Counted from the stretch's first letter, positions 1 to 9,181 are shown. The stretch: 64,000 nt of DNA from Hephaestia caeni (GCF_003550065.1 NZ_QXDC01000004.1:620001-684000); one strand, 5' to 3'. The notes: generated by a model not told the origin, from the sequence alone. Numbers and translations are program-made.

Positions 1-1
1 C

Positions 2-37
2 GGCGGGCTCTCGCTGCTGCTGGGACAGGGCGCATGA
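2..37 (+). CDS. 3' end of an upstream gene (partial)
   Basis: The window opens inside a reading frame that ends at TGA 35-37, giving the C-terminal residues GGLSLLLGQGA. Its stop overlaps the ATG of the next gene in an ATGA junction, the usual sign of translational coupling in an operon. Too little is present to say what the protein is. Confidence 0.55.
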   Translation, partial: GGLSLLLGQGA

Positions 38-939
38 AGCGCACCGGCATCAACTTCGCGGTCGAGGCGCTCGAGCCGGTGACGCTCCACGGGCCGCCGC
101 TGCTCGCCGAGCGCGACCTGATGAGCCCCTATGTGTGGCAGGAATCGACCGGGCGGCTCGGCATCATGGTGCGCGCGGTGCCGACGTTGCAGGGCGACCG
201 TAGCGATACCGGGGTGATCTGGGCGGGCTGGAGCGACGACGGCTGCACCTTCGAGATGGACGACGCGCCCGCGATCGTGCCGGGGCCGGACGCGATCGAC
301 ATTGGCGGGGTCGAGGACCCCACGGTGGTGCGGACCGACGACGGCTATGTCGTCTATTATACCGGCGTCCAGGCGGACTTTGCCCGCGGCAACATGCTCT
401 ATGCGACGGGGCCGAGCCTCGACGCGCTCGAAAAGCAGGGCGTCGCGCTCGCCTCGTCCAAGACGATGGGCAACACCAAGGAAGCCACCGTCGGGCGGAC
501 CGCCGACGGGCATTGGCGGCTGTGGTACGAATATGCCGCCGAGAACGCCTCGCGCGTCGGGCTGGCGATCGGGCCGGGGGTCGCGGGGCCGTGGGACGAG
601 CAGCCGACGCCGTTCCTGCCGCGCCCCAATTCCTGGGACAACTGGCACCTGTCGACCGGGCCGATGCTGATGAACGTCCCCGATTCGCCGGTGATGTTCT
701 ATAACGGCGCGACGCGCGACGCGCGCTGGCGGATCGGCTGGGTGGCATTCGACCGCGATTGCCGCCGCGTCATCGACCGCGGGATCGAACCGCTGATCAT
801 CCCGCCCCCGGTCGACGACCGCACCGCGACCGACATCGCCTTCGCCGCTTCGGTGATCGTGCGCGACCGGGCGATCTGGCTGTATTACTCGCTCGAGGAC
901 CGGCGGCTCGCGCGCGCGGCGATCGTGCGCTATGGGTAA
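34..939 (+). CDS. GH130-like glycosidase / glycoside phosphorylase (five-bladed beta-propeller)
   Basis: 301 aa, no signal peptide, so probably cytoplasmic. The repeated 'strand - D-DG - YY.G' pattern fits a five-bladed beta-propeller of the GH32/43/130 type. The GVEDPTVV segment (about residues 90-97) and the late WLYYSLEDRRLARA segment resemble the GH130 EDPR and YYG-x-D-x-x-x-x-A signatures. That family phosphorolyses or hydrolyses beta-mannosides and related glycans. The canonical Arg after EDP is replaced by Thr, so the substrate and even activity are uncertain. The ATGA overlap with the preceding partial gene suggests an operon. Assignment rests on motif resemblance only. Confidence 0.6.
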   Translation: MKRTGINFAVEALEPVTLHGPPLLAERDLMSPYVWQESTGRLGIMVRAVPTLQGDRSDTGVIWAGWSDDGCTFEMDDAPAIVPGPDAIDIGGVEDPTVVRTDDGYVVYYTGVQADFARGNMLYATGPSLDALEKQGVALASSKTMGNTKEATVGRTADGHWRLWYEYAAENASRVGLAIGPGVAGPWDEQPTPFLPRPNSWDNWHLSTGPMLMNVPDSPVMFYNGATRDARWRIGWVAFDRDCRRVIDRGIEPLIIPPPVDDRTATDIAFAASVIVRDRAIWLYYSLEDRRLARAAIVRYG

Positions 940-963
940 CGCCTGCCAGCCGGGAGATGCCCG

Positions 964-1437
964 ATGCGACTCCGCCTGTTCGCCCTGCCCGTCCTGATCC
1001 TCGCCGCGAGCGCCGCGTCGGCCGCGACCCAGCACCGGCCGCCGCGCTGGAGCTGGGGCAAGGCCGGGGTGGACATGGCGCAGTATCGCGCCGATTCGAT
1101 CGCCTGTGCGCAGCAGACGGTGGCGCACGATATTTCAGGCAGCGACCCCGCGCGGGCGTTCCAGCTCGCGACCCGGCTGACCGACGACGAGACCGATCCG
1201 CTGGAATATCAGCGCGCAGGGCAGATGATCGGCGTCGATCGCCAGATCGCGAAGGTCAAGGACATGCAATATGCGATGCTCGAACACTGCCTGACCGCGC
1301 TCGGCTATCGCCCCTTCAAGCTGACCGACGCGCAGCGCGACCGGCTGAACGACCTTGCGCCGGGTAGCGACGCGCGACGCGAATATCTGCACGGGCTCGC
1401 TGCCGACCCCGAAGTGCTGGCGGCGCAGGGCGACTGA
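964..1437 (+). CDS. Exported hypothetical protein
   Basis: 157 aa with a clear Sec signal peptide (MRLRLFALPVLILAASAASA, cleavage near residue 20-21). The mature part is mostly helical and charged, with only two Cys (in SIACAQQ and LEHCLTALGY) that could form one disulfide. I do not recognise a family; it looks like a sphingomonad-specific periplasmic protein. It ends one base before the stop of the convergent mutS. Confidence 0.6.
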   Translation: MRLRLFALPVLILAASAASAATQHRPPRWSWGKAGVDMAQYRADSIACAQQTVAHDISGSDPARAFQLATRLTDDETDPLEYQRAGQMIGVDRQIAKVKDMQYAMLEHCLTALGYRPFKLTDAQRDRLNDLAPGSDARREYLHGLAADPEVLAAQGD

Positions 1438-1438
1438 G

Positions 1439-4024
1439 CTATTCGCGCGCCAGCGCCTGCAACCGATAGAGCGCGTCGAGCGCGTCACGCGGGGTCATCG
1501 CATCGATATCGAGCGCGATGAGGTCGTCGCGCAGGGCATCGGTGTGCGCTTCCTCGGCCTCGACCGCGGCGGCGAACAGCGGCAGATCGTCGAGACCCGC
1601 CGCGAGACCGCCGGTCTTCGCGCGGCCCGCTTCGAGCTTGTCGAGGACCGCCTTGGCGCGAGCGACGGTGGCGGGCGGCATCCCCGCGAGCCGCGCCACC
1701 GCGATCCCGTAGCTGCGATCGGCGGGGCCGTCGGCGACTTCGTGGAGGAGGACGAGATCGCCCTTCCATTCGCGCGCGCGGACATGGTGGAGCGATAGCG
1801 CGTCGCAGCGTTCGGCGAGCCGGGTCAGCTCGTGATAATGTGTCGCGAACAGGCAGCGGCAGCGATTGTCCTCGTGGATCGCCTCGACCACCGCCCAGGC
1901 GATCGCGAGGCCGTCATAGGTCGAGGTGCCGCGCCCGACCTCGTCGAGGATGACGAACGAGTGCGGCGTCGCTTGCGCGAGGATCGCGGCGGTCTCCACC
2001 ATCTCGACCATGAAGGTCGAGCGGCCGCGCGCGAGATTGTCCGACGCGCCGACGCGGCTGAACAGCCGATCGACGAGGCCGAGGCGCGCGGCGGTCGCGG
2101 GGACGTAGCCGCCCCCCTGCGCGAGCACCGCGATCAGCGCGTTCTGGCGCAGGAAGGTCGATTTGCCGCCCATATTGGGGCCGGTGACGAGCCACAGCCG
2201 CGAGTCTTCCGACAGCCGGCAATCGTTGGCGACGAAGCGCTCACCGCGTACCGCCAACGCCGCCTCGACCACCGGGTGGCGGCCGCCCTCGACCTCGAAG
2301 CACGGATGATCGACGAGGTCGGGGCGCGTCCAGCCACCTTCGACCGCGCGTTCGGCAAGCGCGGCGGCAACATCGAGCCGGGCGAGCGCGTCGGCGGTGG
2401 CGGCGATCGCCTCGCGGGCCTGCAATGCGGCCTCGATCAGGTCTTCGAGGTGCGCGGCCTCGGCGGCGAGCGCGTGGGCGCCGGCCTGCCCGACCTTGAG
2501 CGCAGCCTCGTGCAGATCGGCGGCGTTGAAGCGCACTACGCCCGCGAGCGTCTGGCGGTGGGTGAAGCCGCTGTCGGGCTTCATCAGCGCGTCGGCGTGA
2601 CGCGCGGGCACCTCGATATGATAGCCGAGGACGTTGTTGTGGCGAACCTTGAGCGCGGCGATGCCCGTGCGCGCGCGATAATCCGCCTCGAGGCCCGCGA
2701 TCGCCCGCCTGCCACCGGCGCCGGTCGCGCGCAGATCGTCGAGCGCGGCATCGTAGCCTTCGGCGATATAGCCGCCGTCGCCGGCATCGATCGGTGGCGC
2801 GGGAACGAGCGCGCGTGCGTAGAGATCGATGAGCGCGCCGTGGCCGCGTAACCGGGGGGCAAGATGCGCGAGCAAGGCCGGCGCGGGATCGATCCGCTCA
2901 AGCCGCTCGCCCAGCCGCCACGCGCCGTCGAGCCCGTCGCGCAACTGGCCGAGATCGCGCGGGCTCCCCCGCCCCGCCGCAATCCGCCCGAGCGCGCGGC
3001 CGATATCGGGGAGCGCGCGCAGCGCCGCGCGCAGCGTCTCACGCAGCGGGGCGTCGTCGTGGAACAAGGCGACCAGATCGAGCCGCTCGTCGATCGCCGC
3101 CCGATCCATCAGCGGCGCGGCGATATCCTGCCCCAGGAGGCGCGCGCCCGCGCCGGTGACGGTGCGATCGACCGCGTCGAGCAGGCTGCCCTTGCGCTGG
3201 CCGGCGGCGGTGAGCGTGAGTTCGAGGCTTTCGCGCGTCGCGCGGTCGATCGCCATCGTCTCGGCGGCGCGCATCAGCCGCGGCGGGCGCAGGAAGGGCA
3301 GGCTGCCGCGCGCGGTGTGATCGAGATAATGGACCAGCCCGCCCGCCGCGGCGAGCGCGGCGCGCGAGAACGACCCGAAGCCGTCGAGCGTTGCGACGCC
3401 GAACAGCGCCTTCAATCGTGCCTCGCCGCGCGCGCTGTCGAAATCGGCTTTGGGCCGCGCGACGGTCGCCTGCGCCGAGCCCTCGGCAGCGATCGTCTCG
3501 GCGGGGGCGAGGCGCGCCAGATCGGCGGCGAGGCCGGCAGCGCTCGAATCGATGATCTCGAAGCGGCCGGTCGAGATATCGGCGGCGGCGATCGCGACCT
3601 CGCCCGCTGCCTCGCCCACGCTCGCGCACCAATTGGCGGTGCGCGAATCGAGCAGCGCCTCCTCGGTCAGCGTGCCCGCGGTGACGACACGAACGATGCC
3701 GCGCGCGACCAGCGCCTTCGATCCGCCGCGCTTCTTCGCCTCGGCCGGGGTCTCGGTCTGGTCGGCGATCGCGACGCGGTGCCCGGCCTTGATCAGCCGC
3801 GCGAGATAGCTTTCGGCCGCGTGCGCGGGCACGCCGCACATCGGGATCTTCTCGCCTTCGTGCGCCCCGCGCGCGGTGAGCGCGATATCGAGGCACGCCG
3901 CCGCGACATGCGCATCGTCGAAGAACAATTCGAAGAAATCCCCCATCCGGTAGAACAGCAGGCAATCCTCGGCCTCGGCCTTGAGCGCGAGATACTGGGC
4001 CATCATCGGGGTGGGTGCGGACAT
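1439..4024 (-). CDS. mutS: DNA mismatch repair protein MutS
   Basis: 861 aa, full length for the family. The N-terminal mismatch-recognition motif is visible (GDFFELF, with Phe30-x-Glu32 corresponding to the F-x-E wedge that stacks on the mispair). The ABC-type ATPase Walker A is GPNMGGKST (Lys621), followed by the LDEVGRGTSTYDG Walker B/signature region and ATHYHEL. MutS scans DNA for mismatches and small loops and recruits MutL. It is convergent with the small exported protein and divergent from cpaF; the 5' ends are only about 120 bp apart. Start chosen at MSAPTPMMAQ, which places the recognition motif at the usual distance. Confidence 0.97.
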   Translation of the reverse strand: MSAPTPMMAQYLALKAEAEDCLLFYRMGDFFELFFDDAHVAAACLDIALTARGAHEGEKIPMCGVPAHAAESYLARLIKAGHRVAIADQTETPAEAKKRGGSKALVARGIVRVVTAGTLTEEALLDSRTANWCASVGEAAGEVAIAAADISTGRFEIIDSSAAGLAADLARLAPAETIAAEGSAQATVARPKADFDSARGEARLKALFGVATLDGFGSFSRAALAAAGGLVHYLDHTARGSLPFLRPPRLMRAAETMAIDRATRESLELTLTAAGQRKGSLLDAVDRTVTGAGARLLGQDIAAPLMDRAAIDERLDLVALFHDDAPLRETLRAALRALPDIGRALGRIAAGRGSPRDLGQLRDGLDGAWRLGERLERIDPAPALLAHLAPRLRGHGALIDLYARALVPAPPIDAGDGGYIAEGYDAALDDLRATGAGGRRAIAGLEADYRARTGIAALKVRHNNVLGYHIEVPARHADALMKPDSGFTHRQTLAGVVRFNAADLHEAALKVGQAGAHALAAEAAHLEDLIEAALQAREAIAATADALARLDVAAALAERAVEGGWTRPDLVDHPCFEVEGGRHPVVEAALAVRGERFVANDCRLSEDSRLWLVTGPNMGGKSTFLRQNALIAVLAQGGGYVPATAARLGLVDRLFSRVGASDNLARGRSTFMVEMVETAAILAQATPHSFVILDEVGRGTSTYDGLAIAWAVVEAIHEDNRCRCLFATHYHELTRLAERCDALSLHHVRAREWKGDLVLLHEVADGPADRSYGIAVARLAGMPPATVARAKAVLDKLEAGRAKTGGLAAGLDDLPLFAAAVEAEEAHTDALRDDLIALDIDAMTPRDALDALYRLQALARE

Positions 4025-4143
4025 CGCGTCGGGACGTAGCGGGATTCGCAGGTCGCCTCCAGTGGGCAGGAAAGTGGTTAGTCAAATCTCAAGCCTTGCG
4101 CCCTAGTCCTCTCGCGCAGGACTTTCGCGAGGATGAGCACGGC

Positions 4144-5676
4144 ATGAGCGCTTTCGGACGACGCAATGGACCAACGGGCGCGCGGCCCGCCTTCGGCGTC
4201 GCGCGGCCGATGCACGGCGGCGCGCCGGCCAAGCCCGCGGAACCGCAGGGCGGCGAGCAGTTTCCGCCGCTGCCCGTACCCGAATCGTTCGACGATGCGG
4301 GCGGCGTCGCCGACCTGTCGAGCCAGAGCGCGCCCGCCCAGCCCGACGCGCTGGCCCGGCTCGCCGAACGGCAGGCCGCGTCGGGCGAAGCGGGATCGAG
4401 CCGCAGCGAGGGCTTCGAGGCCTCGGTCCACCGGATCAAGGAACAGGTGCTGCCGCGCCTGCTCGAACGCGTCGATCCCGAAGCCGCCGCCACGCTCAAC
4501 AAGGACGAGCTGGCCGAGGAATTCCGCCCGATCATCGGCGAAGTGCTCGCCGAGCTGAAGCTGACGCTCAACCGGCGCGAGCAGTTCGCGCTCGAAAAGG
4601 TGCTCGTCGACGAATTGCTGGGCCTCGGGCCGCTCGAGGAACTGCTCGCCGATCCCGACATCTCGGACATCATGGTCAACGGCCCCGACCAGACCTTCAT
4701 CGAACGCAAGGGCAAGCTCGAGATCGCGCAGATCCAGTTCCGCGACGAGGAGCATCTGTTCCAGATCGCGCAGCGGATCTGCAACTCGGTCGGCAGGCGT
4801 GTCGACCAGACCACACCGCTCGCCGACGCGCGGTTGAAGGACGGCAGTCGCGTCAACGTGATCGTGCCGCCGCTCTCCTTGCGCGGCACTGCGATCTCGA
4901 TTCGTAAATTCTCCGCCAAGCCGATCACGCTCGATATGATGGCCAAGTTCGGATCGATGTCCGAGAAGATGGCGACCGCCTTGAAGATCGCGGGCGCGTG
5001 CCGGTTCAACATCGTCATTTCGGGCGGCACCGGCTCGGGCAAGACGACGATGCTCAACGCGCTCTCCAAGATGATCGACCCCGGCGAGCGTGTGCTGACG
5101 ATCGAGGACGCGGCGGAATTGCGGCTTCAGCAGCCGCACTGGCTGCCGCTCGAGACGCGACCCGCCAACCTCGAAGGCCAGGGCGAGATCACGATCCGCG
5201 ACCTTGTGAAGAATGCTCTGCGTATGCGCCCCGACCGTATTATCCTGGGCGAAATTCGCGGCGCCGAATGTTTCGACCTACTGTCGGCGATGAACACCGG
5301 CCACGACGGCTCGATGGCGACGCTCCACTCCAACTCCCCGCGCGAATGCCTCGCGCGCATGGAGAACATGGTGATGATGAGCGACATCAAGGTGCCCAAG
5401 GAAGCGATCAGCCGCCAGATCGCCGATTCGGTCGATCTCATCGTCCAGGTCAAGCGCCTGCGTGACGGCAGCCGCCGCGTCACCAACGTCACCGAGGTGA
5501 TCGGGATGGAAGGCCCGGTGATCGTGACGCAGGAATTGTTCAAGTTCGAATATCACGACGAAAGCGCCGACGGGAAGATCGTGGGCGAATACCAGTCGAT
5601 GGGGCTGCGCCCCTATACGCTGGAAAAGGCGCGGCAGTTCGGGTTCGACCAGGCGTATCTCGAAGCGACGCTGTAA
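4144..5676 (+). CDS. cpaF: CpaF/TadA-type secretion ATPase
   Basis: 510 aa from ATG 4144 (a GAGGA ribosome site lies just upstream; the longer frame back to 4015 overlaps the mutS start and encodes no family sequence). The first 100 residues are low-complexity and Pro/Ala-rich. Then comes the conserved core, with Walker A GGTGSGKTT near residues 294-302 and the RMRPDRIILGEIRG Walker B/Asp-box. CpaF hexamers power Flp/Tad pilus assembly on the cytoplasmic side. No other cpa/tad gene is in the window, so this copy is isolated from its machine here. Confidence 0.9.
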   Translation: MSAFGRRNGPTGARPAFGVARPMHGGAPAKPAEPQGGEQFPPLPVPESFDDAGGVADLSSQSAPAQPDALARLAERQAASGEAGSSRSEGFEASVHRIKEQVLPRLLERVDPEAAATLNKDELAEEFRPIIGEVLAELKLTLNRREQFALEKVLVDELLGLGPLEELLADPDISDIMVNGPDQTFIERKGKLEIAQIQFRDEEHLFQIAQRICNSVGRRVDQTTPLADARLKDGSRVNVIVPPLSLRGTAISIRKFSAKPITLDMMAKFGSMSEKMATALKIAGACRFNIVISGGTGSGKTTMLNALSKMIDPGERVLTIEDAAELRLQQPHWLPLETRPANLEGQGEITIRDLVKNALRMRPDRIILGEIRGAECFDLLSAMNTGHDGSMATLHSNSPRECLARMENMVMMSDIKVPKEAISRQIADSVDLIVQVKRLRDGSRRVTNVTEVIGMEGPVIVTQELFKFEYHDESADGKIVGEYQSMGLRPYTLEKARQFGFDQAYLEATL

Positions 5677-5687
5677 ATGCTCCCTTC

Positions 5688-5777
5688 CGTCATTCCCGCG
5701 AAAGCGGGAACCCATCTCCCAACCGCCGTTCTTGAGGCTAGCGCGGGAGTTGGATCCCCGCTTTCGCGGGGATGACG
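5688..5777. repeat. Family A palindromic repeat (GCGAAAGCGGG variant)
   Basis: Arms begin CGTCATTCCCGCGAAAGCGG and end with the mirrored CCGCTTTCGCGGGGATGACG, around a roughly 45-bp centre. It lies between cpaF and the aspartyl protease gene. The RNA would fold into a long hairpin and could terminate or protect the cpaF transcript. The same variant occurs at 50687-50776. Confidence 0.8.
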
Positions 5778-5853
5778 TGTGAAATTTTATGCGCCGGCGG
5801 GGGCCTGACAACGCCGCTGGCGCGCCGAAGCGTTCCATAGTATCGACGGATCG

Positions 5854-7038
5854 ATGCGTCGCCTCGCCGCCCCGCTGATGTTGCTCGCGCTGTTGGGCGC
5901 GGCCGAGCCGCCGCTCAGGACGGTGCCGCCGGTGAGCATCCTCGCGACCGACGCCGAAGCGCGCTGGGTGCCGTTCGACCTGACCGAGGGCAACCAGATT
6001 CGTTTCACGATGACGGTCGACGGCCATCCGGCGACCGCGATCCTCGATACCGGGGTTTCCTATTCGGTGATGTCGCGCCGCTATGCCGCGGCGACCGGCG
6101 AACGAATCGTCGAGCACGGCACCGCCGACGCGATCGGCGGTGCCGTGCCGCTTGCCTGGGCGGCGACGCGCAAGCTCGTGCTCGGCGGGGTGACGCGAAC
6201 GGGCGGGCGGATCGCGGTGGTCGAGCTACCCGCGATCGCGACCGGCGAATCGATGCCGGTCGATCTGCTCGTCGGCCGCGACCTGATCGGCCGCTACGCG
6301 CTCGACATTGATTACGACGCGCATCGTTTCCGCCTGCTGGCATCGGGCCGGCTGCCGTTCACCGGCGTCACCGCGCCGCTCGCCATCTCGGCGACCCGGC
6401 AGGTGTACGAGAGCGAAGTGACGCTGGGCGGACGGCGCATCCGGCCGATGATCGTCGATACCGGCGACGGATCGTCGATCACCTTTTCGGCCGACGCGTG
6501 GAAAGGGCTGGCGGCCGCCGACCGGACGATGACGACGGCGATCTCGTTCGGGCTCGGCGGGCCGATCGTCACCGATCTCGCGGTCGTGCCCCAACTACGG
6601 CTCGGCCAGTTGACCGCGCCCGACGTCGAGGTGCGCGTCGAGCGGGGCGGCGGCTTTTCGCAAGGTGTGGGGGCGGCCGGGCGGATCGGCGCGAGCTTCC
6701 TGCAACGCTACCGCGTGCTGCTCGATCCCGGCGCGGGGCGGATGGTGCTGGCGCCGGGGCGCACCGCCACCGCGCCGCCGCTCAAATCGACCAGCGGCCT
6801 GCTGGTGCGCGCCGACGGCCGCCGGCTCGACGTGCTGCACGTCATGCGCGGATCACCCGCGGCGGCGACCGGCTGGCAGGGCGGCGAGGCGATTTGCAGC
6901 ATCGACGGCAAGGCGATTCCGCAGGATTACCGCCGCAGCGCGATCGCGAGCTGGTCGGTGGGGCAGCCGGGGCGCATCGTCGCACTCGGCCTGTGCAACG
7001 GCGACACACGCGATCTGACGCTGGCGAGCTTTTATTGA
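5854..7038 (+). CDS. Retropepsin-like aspartyl protease with C-terminal PDZ domain
   Basis: 394 aa with an N-terminal signal peptide (MRRLAAPLMLLALLGAAEPP), so periplasmic or anchored. There are two aspartyl-protease half-sites, ILDTGVSYSVMS (about residues 65-76) and MIVDTGDGSSITF (about 200-212), each with the D-T/S-G catalytic triad. This double arrangement indicates a pseudo-symmetric single-chain enzyme. The last 90 residues (GLLVRADGRRLDVLHVMRGSPAAATGWQGGEAICSIDG) form a PDZ domain, typical of substrate recognition in periplasmic quality control. The substrate is unknown. Confidence 0.75.
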   Translation: MRRLAAPLMLLALLGAAEPPLRTVPPVSILATDAEARWVPFDLTEGNQIRFTMTVDGHPATAILDTGVSYSVMSRRYAAATGERIVEHGTADAIGGAVPLAWAATRKLVLGGVTRTGGRIAVVELPAIATGESMPVDLLVGRDLIGRYALDIDYDAHRFRLLASGRLPFTGVTAPLAISATRQVYESEVTLGGRRIRPMIVDTGDGSSITFSADAWKGLAAADRTMTTAISFGLGGPIVTDLAVVPQLRLGQLTAPDVEVRVERGGGFSQGVGAAGRIGASFLQRYRVLLDPGAGRMVLAPGRTATAPPLKSTSGLLVRADGRRLDVLHVMRGSPAAATGWQGGEAICSIDGKAIPQDYRRSAIASWSVGQPGRIVALGLCNGDTRDLTLASFY

Positions 7039-7059
7039 GCGAAGCGCTCGTGATCCTGG

Positions 7060-7079
7060 GTTCCTGCCTTCGCAGGAAC
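7060..7079. terminator. Bidirectional hairpin between convergent genes
   Basis: A perfect 8-bp inverted repeat (GTTCCTGC / GCAGGAAC) with loop CTTC sits between the stop of the protease gene (7038) and the stop of the convergent small gene (7087). No long T-run follows, so termination is inferred from position. The arms also resemble half of a family A repeat. Confidence 0.45.
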
Positions 7080-7086
7080 ACAAGGG

Positions 7087-7290
7087 TTACGAATTGAGCC
7101 CCATGCTTGCCAGGATCGCGGCGGCGATCAGCGCGAGCACCTGCACGGTCGGCCAATAGACGATACCGACGCGATCAGCATTCTTCCGCCGCGCGCGACG
7201 GCGATCGGCGACGCCCGCGCCGACCGCAAGCGCAAGCAGCAGCCCGGCGGCGGCGAAACACCAGTCGCGTGTCGTCATCGTCATGCTCAT
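7087..7290 (-). CDS. Small two-helix membrane protein
   Basis: 67 aa, with two hydrophobic segments (CFAAAGLLLALAVGAGVA and VQVLALIAAAILASMG) separated by a basic loop RRRARRKNADR. It would sit in the inner membrane with the loop in the cytoplasm. Family not recognised. Starts at 7284 and 7278 are equally possible because ATG recurs (MSMTMTT) and no strong ribosome site is visible. Confidence 0.5.
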   Translation of the reverse strand: MSMTMTTRDWCFAAAGLLLALAVGAGVADRRRARRKNADRVGIVYWPTVQVLALIAAAILASMGLNS

Positions 7291-7305
7291 CGTCAGCGGC
7301 CGCGC

Positions 7306-7848
7306 CTATTTCGCGAGCTTCTCGATCTTGTCCTGCAACCGCGCCATCTCGGCCTTGAGCGCGGCAATCTCATCGTCCTTGCTCGCTTCGGAGGCGGGCG
7401 CGGGATGACCCGACTTGAACGCCTCGGTCGCGGCCTCGAACATCTCGATGTTGCGCTTGGTGATCTCGGCGAAGGGCGAATTGGCGAACGCGCCTTCGAC
7501 CGCCGACTTGAACTGTTCCTGGTTGCGGCGGAAGCTGTCCATCGACGCGTCGAGATAGCCGGGCACCATCGCCTGCATCGAATCGCCGTACATCGCGATC
7601 AACTGGCGCAGGAAATTGACCGGCAGCATCGACGTGCCGCGCGCTTCCTCCTCCATGATGATCTGGGTGAGCACATTGTGCGTGATATCGGCATCGGTCT
7701 TGGCGTCGACGACCTTGAAATCGCGGCCTTCGCGCGTCATCGCTGCGAGATGCTCGAGCGTGATGTAGGAGGACGTCTCGGTGTTGTAGAGCCGCCGGTT
7801 GGCGTACTTCTTGATGATCACCGTGTCGTCGCTGTTCCGCTTCTTCAT
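7306..7848 (-). CDS. phaR: Polyhydroxyalkanoate synthesis regulator PhaR
   Basis: 180 aa from ATG 7848 (MKKRNSDDTVIIKKYANRRL). The N-terminal KKYANRRLYNT...SSYITLEHLA block is the PHB-accumulation-regulator DNA-binding domain. It is followed by the TQIIMEEE...LPVNFLRQLI block and a C-terminal coiled coil (DDEIAALKAEMARLQDKIEKLAK). In characterised relatives PhaR represses phasin and PHA genes and binds PHB granules. Only 14 bp separate its start from the divergent PhaC-like hydrolase, which supports a role in PHA metabolism. The longer frame upstream to 8031 is antisense to the hydrolase and is rejected. Confidence 0.9.
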   Translation of the reverse strand: MKKRNSDDTVIIKKYANRRLYNTETSSYITLEHLAAMTREGRDFKVVDAKTDADITHNVLTQIIMEEEARGTSMLPVNFLRQLIAMYGDSMQAMVPGYLDASMDSFRRNQEQFKSAVEGAFANSPFAEITKRNIEMFEAATEAFKSGHPAPASEASKDDEIAALKAEMARLQDKIEKLAK

Positions 7849-7862
7849 CAAAGGACCCCCAC

Positions 7863-8927
7863 GTGACTCGGCCCGGTCTACCATCGTTCGATACCGCACC
7901 GCAACACGGACCGCGCCCGCTGCCGCTTTTCCTCGACATGCTGCGCAGCGAGACCGCAGCATCGCCCGAACGGCGGGCCGCCGCGCTGGCCGGGCTGCGC
8001 GCGTTCCAGGCCGCGCCGCGCCGCGCAGCATGGGCGCCGCCTGCCGCGCTGCACCGTGAAGACCGCGCGAGCCTGCGCGATTATGGCGGCGACGGCGCGC
8101 CGGTGGTGGTGGTGCCGTCGCTGATCAACCCGCCGTTCGTGCTCGATCTCGGCGCGCGGTCATTGCTGCGCTGGCTGGCGGGGCGCGGACACCGCGTGCT
8201 GCTGGTCGATTGGGGCGCCCCCTCCCCCGACGAGCGCGACCTGGACGTGGCGGGGCATGTCGAGCGACTGCTGCTGCCGTTGCTCGCGCGACTCGACGCG
8301 CCGCCGATCCTCGCGGGCTATTGTCTCGGCGGGACGATGGCACTGGCGGCGGCGTGCGCGATGCCGGTGGCGGGGCTGGCGATGATCGCGGCGCCGTGGC
8401 GGTTTGCGGGCTTCTCGCCGCGCGCGCGGCGCGACATCGCGTCGCTGTGGCAAAGCGCCGAGCCGGCCTGCGCGGCGCTGGGGCTGGTGCCGATGGAGGT
8501 GCTCCAGACGGGCTTCTGGCGGCTAGACCCCGGCCGCACGATCGCCAAATACGAGCGATTCGCGCGGCTGGACCCCGACGGCGAGGCGGCGCGCAGCTTC
8601 GTCGAGCTGGAGGATTGGGCCAATGCCGGCGCGCCGCTGCCCTATGCCGCGGGGGTCGAGATATTCGACTTCATCGCCCACGACGTGCCCGGCAGCGGTC
8701 AGTGGCGGGTTGCGGGCAAGGCGGTCGACCCGGCCGCGCTCGCCTGCCCGGCGGTGGATTTCGTGTCGCTGACCGACCGGATCGTGCCCGCGGCGAGCGC
8801 CGCCGACCTGCCCGATCGCCGCGACCTTTCGGCGGGCCATGTCGGGATGATCGTCGGCAGCCGCGCGCGCGCGCAATTGTGGGAACCGCTCGACGCCTGG
8901 CTCACGGGCGTGCGGAACCCCGACTGA
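7863..8927 (+). CDS. Short PhaC-like alpha/beta hydrolase
   Basis: 354 aa from GTG 7863. It has the PHA-synthase-type lipase box G-Y-C154-L-G-G, with Cys rather than Ser as nucleophile. D305 (in LTDRIVP) and H326 (in AGHVGMIVG) complete a Cys-Asp-His triad as in PhaC. The length is well below class I PhaC (about 560-600 aa), and the usual long N-terminal domain is missing. It may be a divergent synthase, a depolymerase-like acyltransferase, or an accessory enzyme. It sits divergent from phaR and about 0.8 kb upstream of a thiolase gene. ATG 7938 is an alternative start. Confidence 0.7.
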   Translation: MTRPGLPSFDTAPQHGPRPLPLFLDMLRSETAASPERRAAALAGLRAFQAAPRRAAWAPPAALHREDRASLRDYGGDGAPVVVVPSLINPPFVLDLGARSLLRWLAGRGHRVLLVDWGAPSPDERDLDVAGHVERLLLPLLARLDAPPILAGYCLGGTMALAAACAMPVAGLAMIAAPWRFAGFSPRARRDIASLWQSAEPACAALGLVPMEVLQTGFWRLDPGRTIAKYERFARLDPDGEAARSFVELEDWANAGAPLPYAAGVEIFDFIAHDVPGSGQWRVAGKAVDPAALACPAVDFVSLTDRIVPAASAADLPDRRDLSAGHVGMIVGSRARAQLWEPLDAWLTGVRNPD

Positions 8928-8961
8928 GCAGGAACCGTTGGTCGGTACGGAAGGAGGTTCC

Positions 8962-9174
8962 ATGAGCCACGATTTCAAGGTCGGCGATCACGTTCGCTGG
9001 AATTCGGAGGCCGGGCACGTTTCGGGCACAATCCGCAAGGTCCACACGGCCGATTTCGATTACAAGGGCCATCGCCACCGCGCGTCGGCGGACGATCCGC
9101 AATATGAGATCAAAAGCGACAAGACCGATCACATCGCCGCGCACAAGGGCGGCGCGCTGACGCGGATCGACTGA
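8962..9174 (+). CDS. DUF2945-family small protein (TUDOR-like)
   Basis: 70 aa, MSHDFKVGDHVRWNSEAGHV onward. The K-x-G-D-x-V-x-W-N-S-E-x-G start and the YEIKSDKTDHIAAHK middle are characteristic of the DUF2945 / 'hypervirulence associated TUDOR' family, a small beta-barrel of unknown function. A near-perfect Shine-Dalgarno AAGGAGG (8951-8957) lies 4 bases before the ATG, so it is probably well expressed. The stop is followed 7 bases later by the next gene. Confidence 0.85.
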   Translation: MSHDFKVGDHVRWNSEAGHVSGTIRKVHTADFDYKGHRHRASADDPQYEIKSDKTDHIAAHKGGALTRID

Positions 9175-9181
9175 CGCGGGC

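Noticed and set aside
4015..4143. 43-residue N-terminal extension of CpaF
   Set aside because: It overlaps the mutS start, has no family similarity, and ATG 4144 has a good ribosome site.
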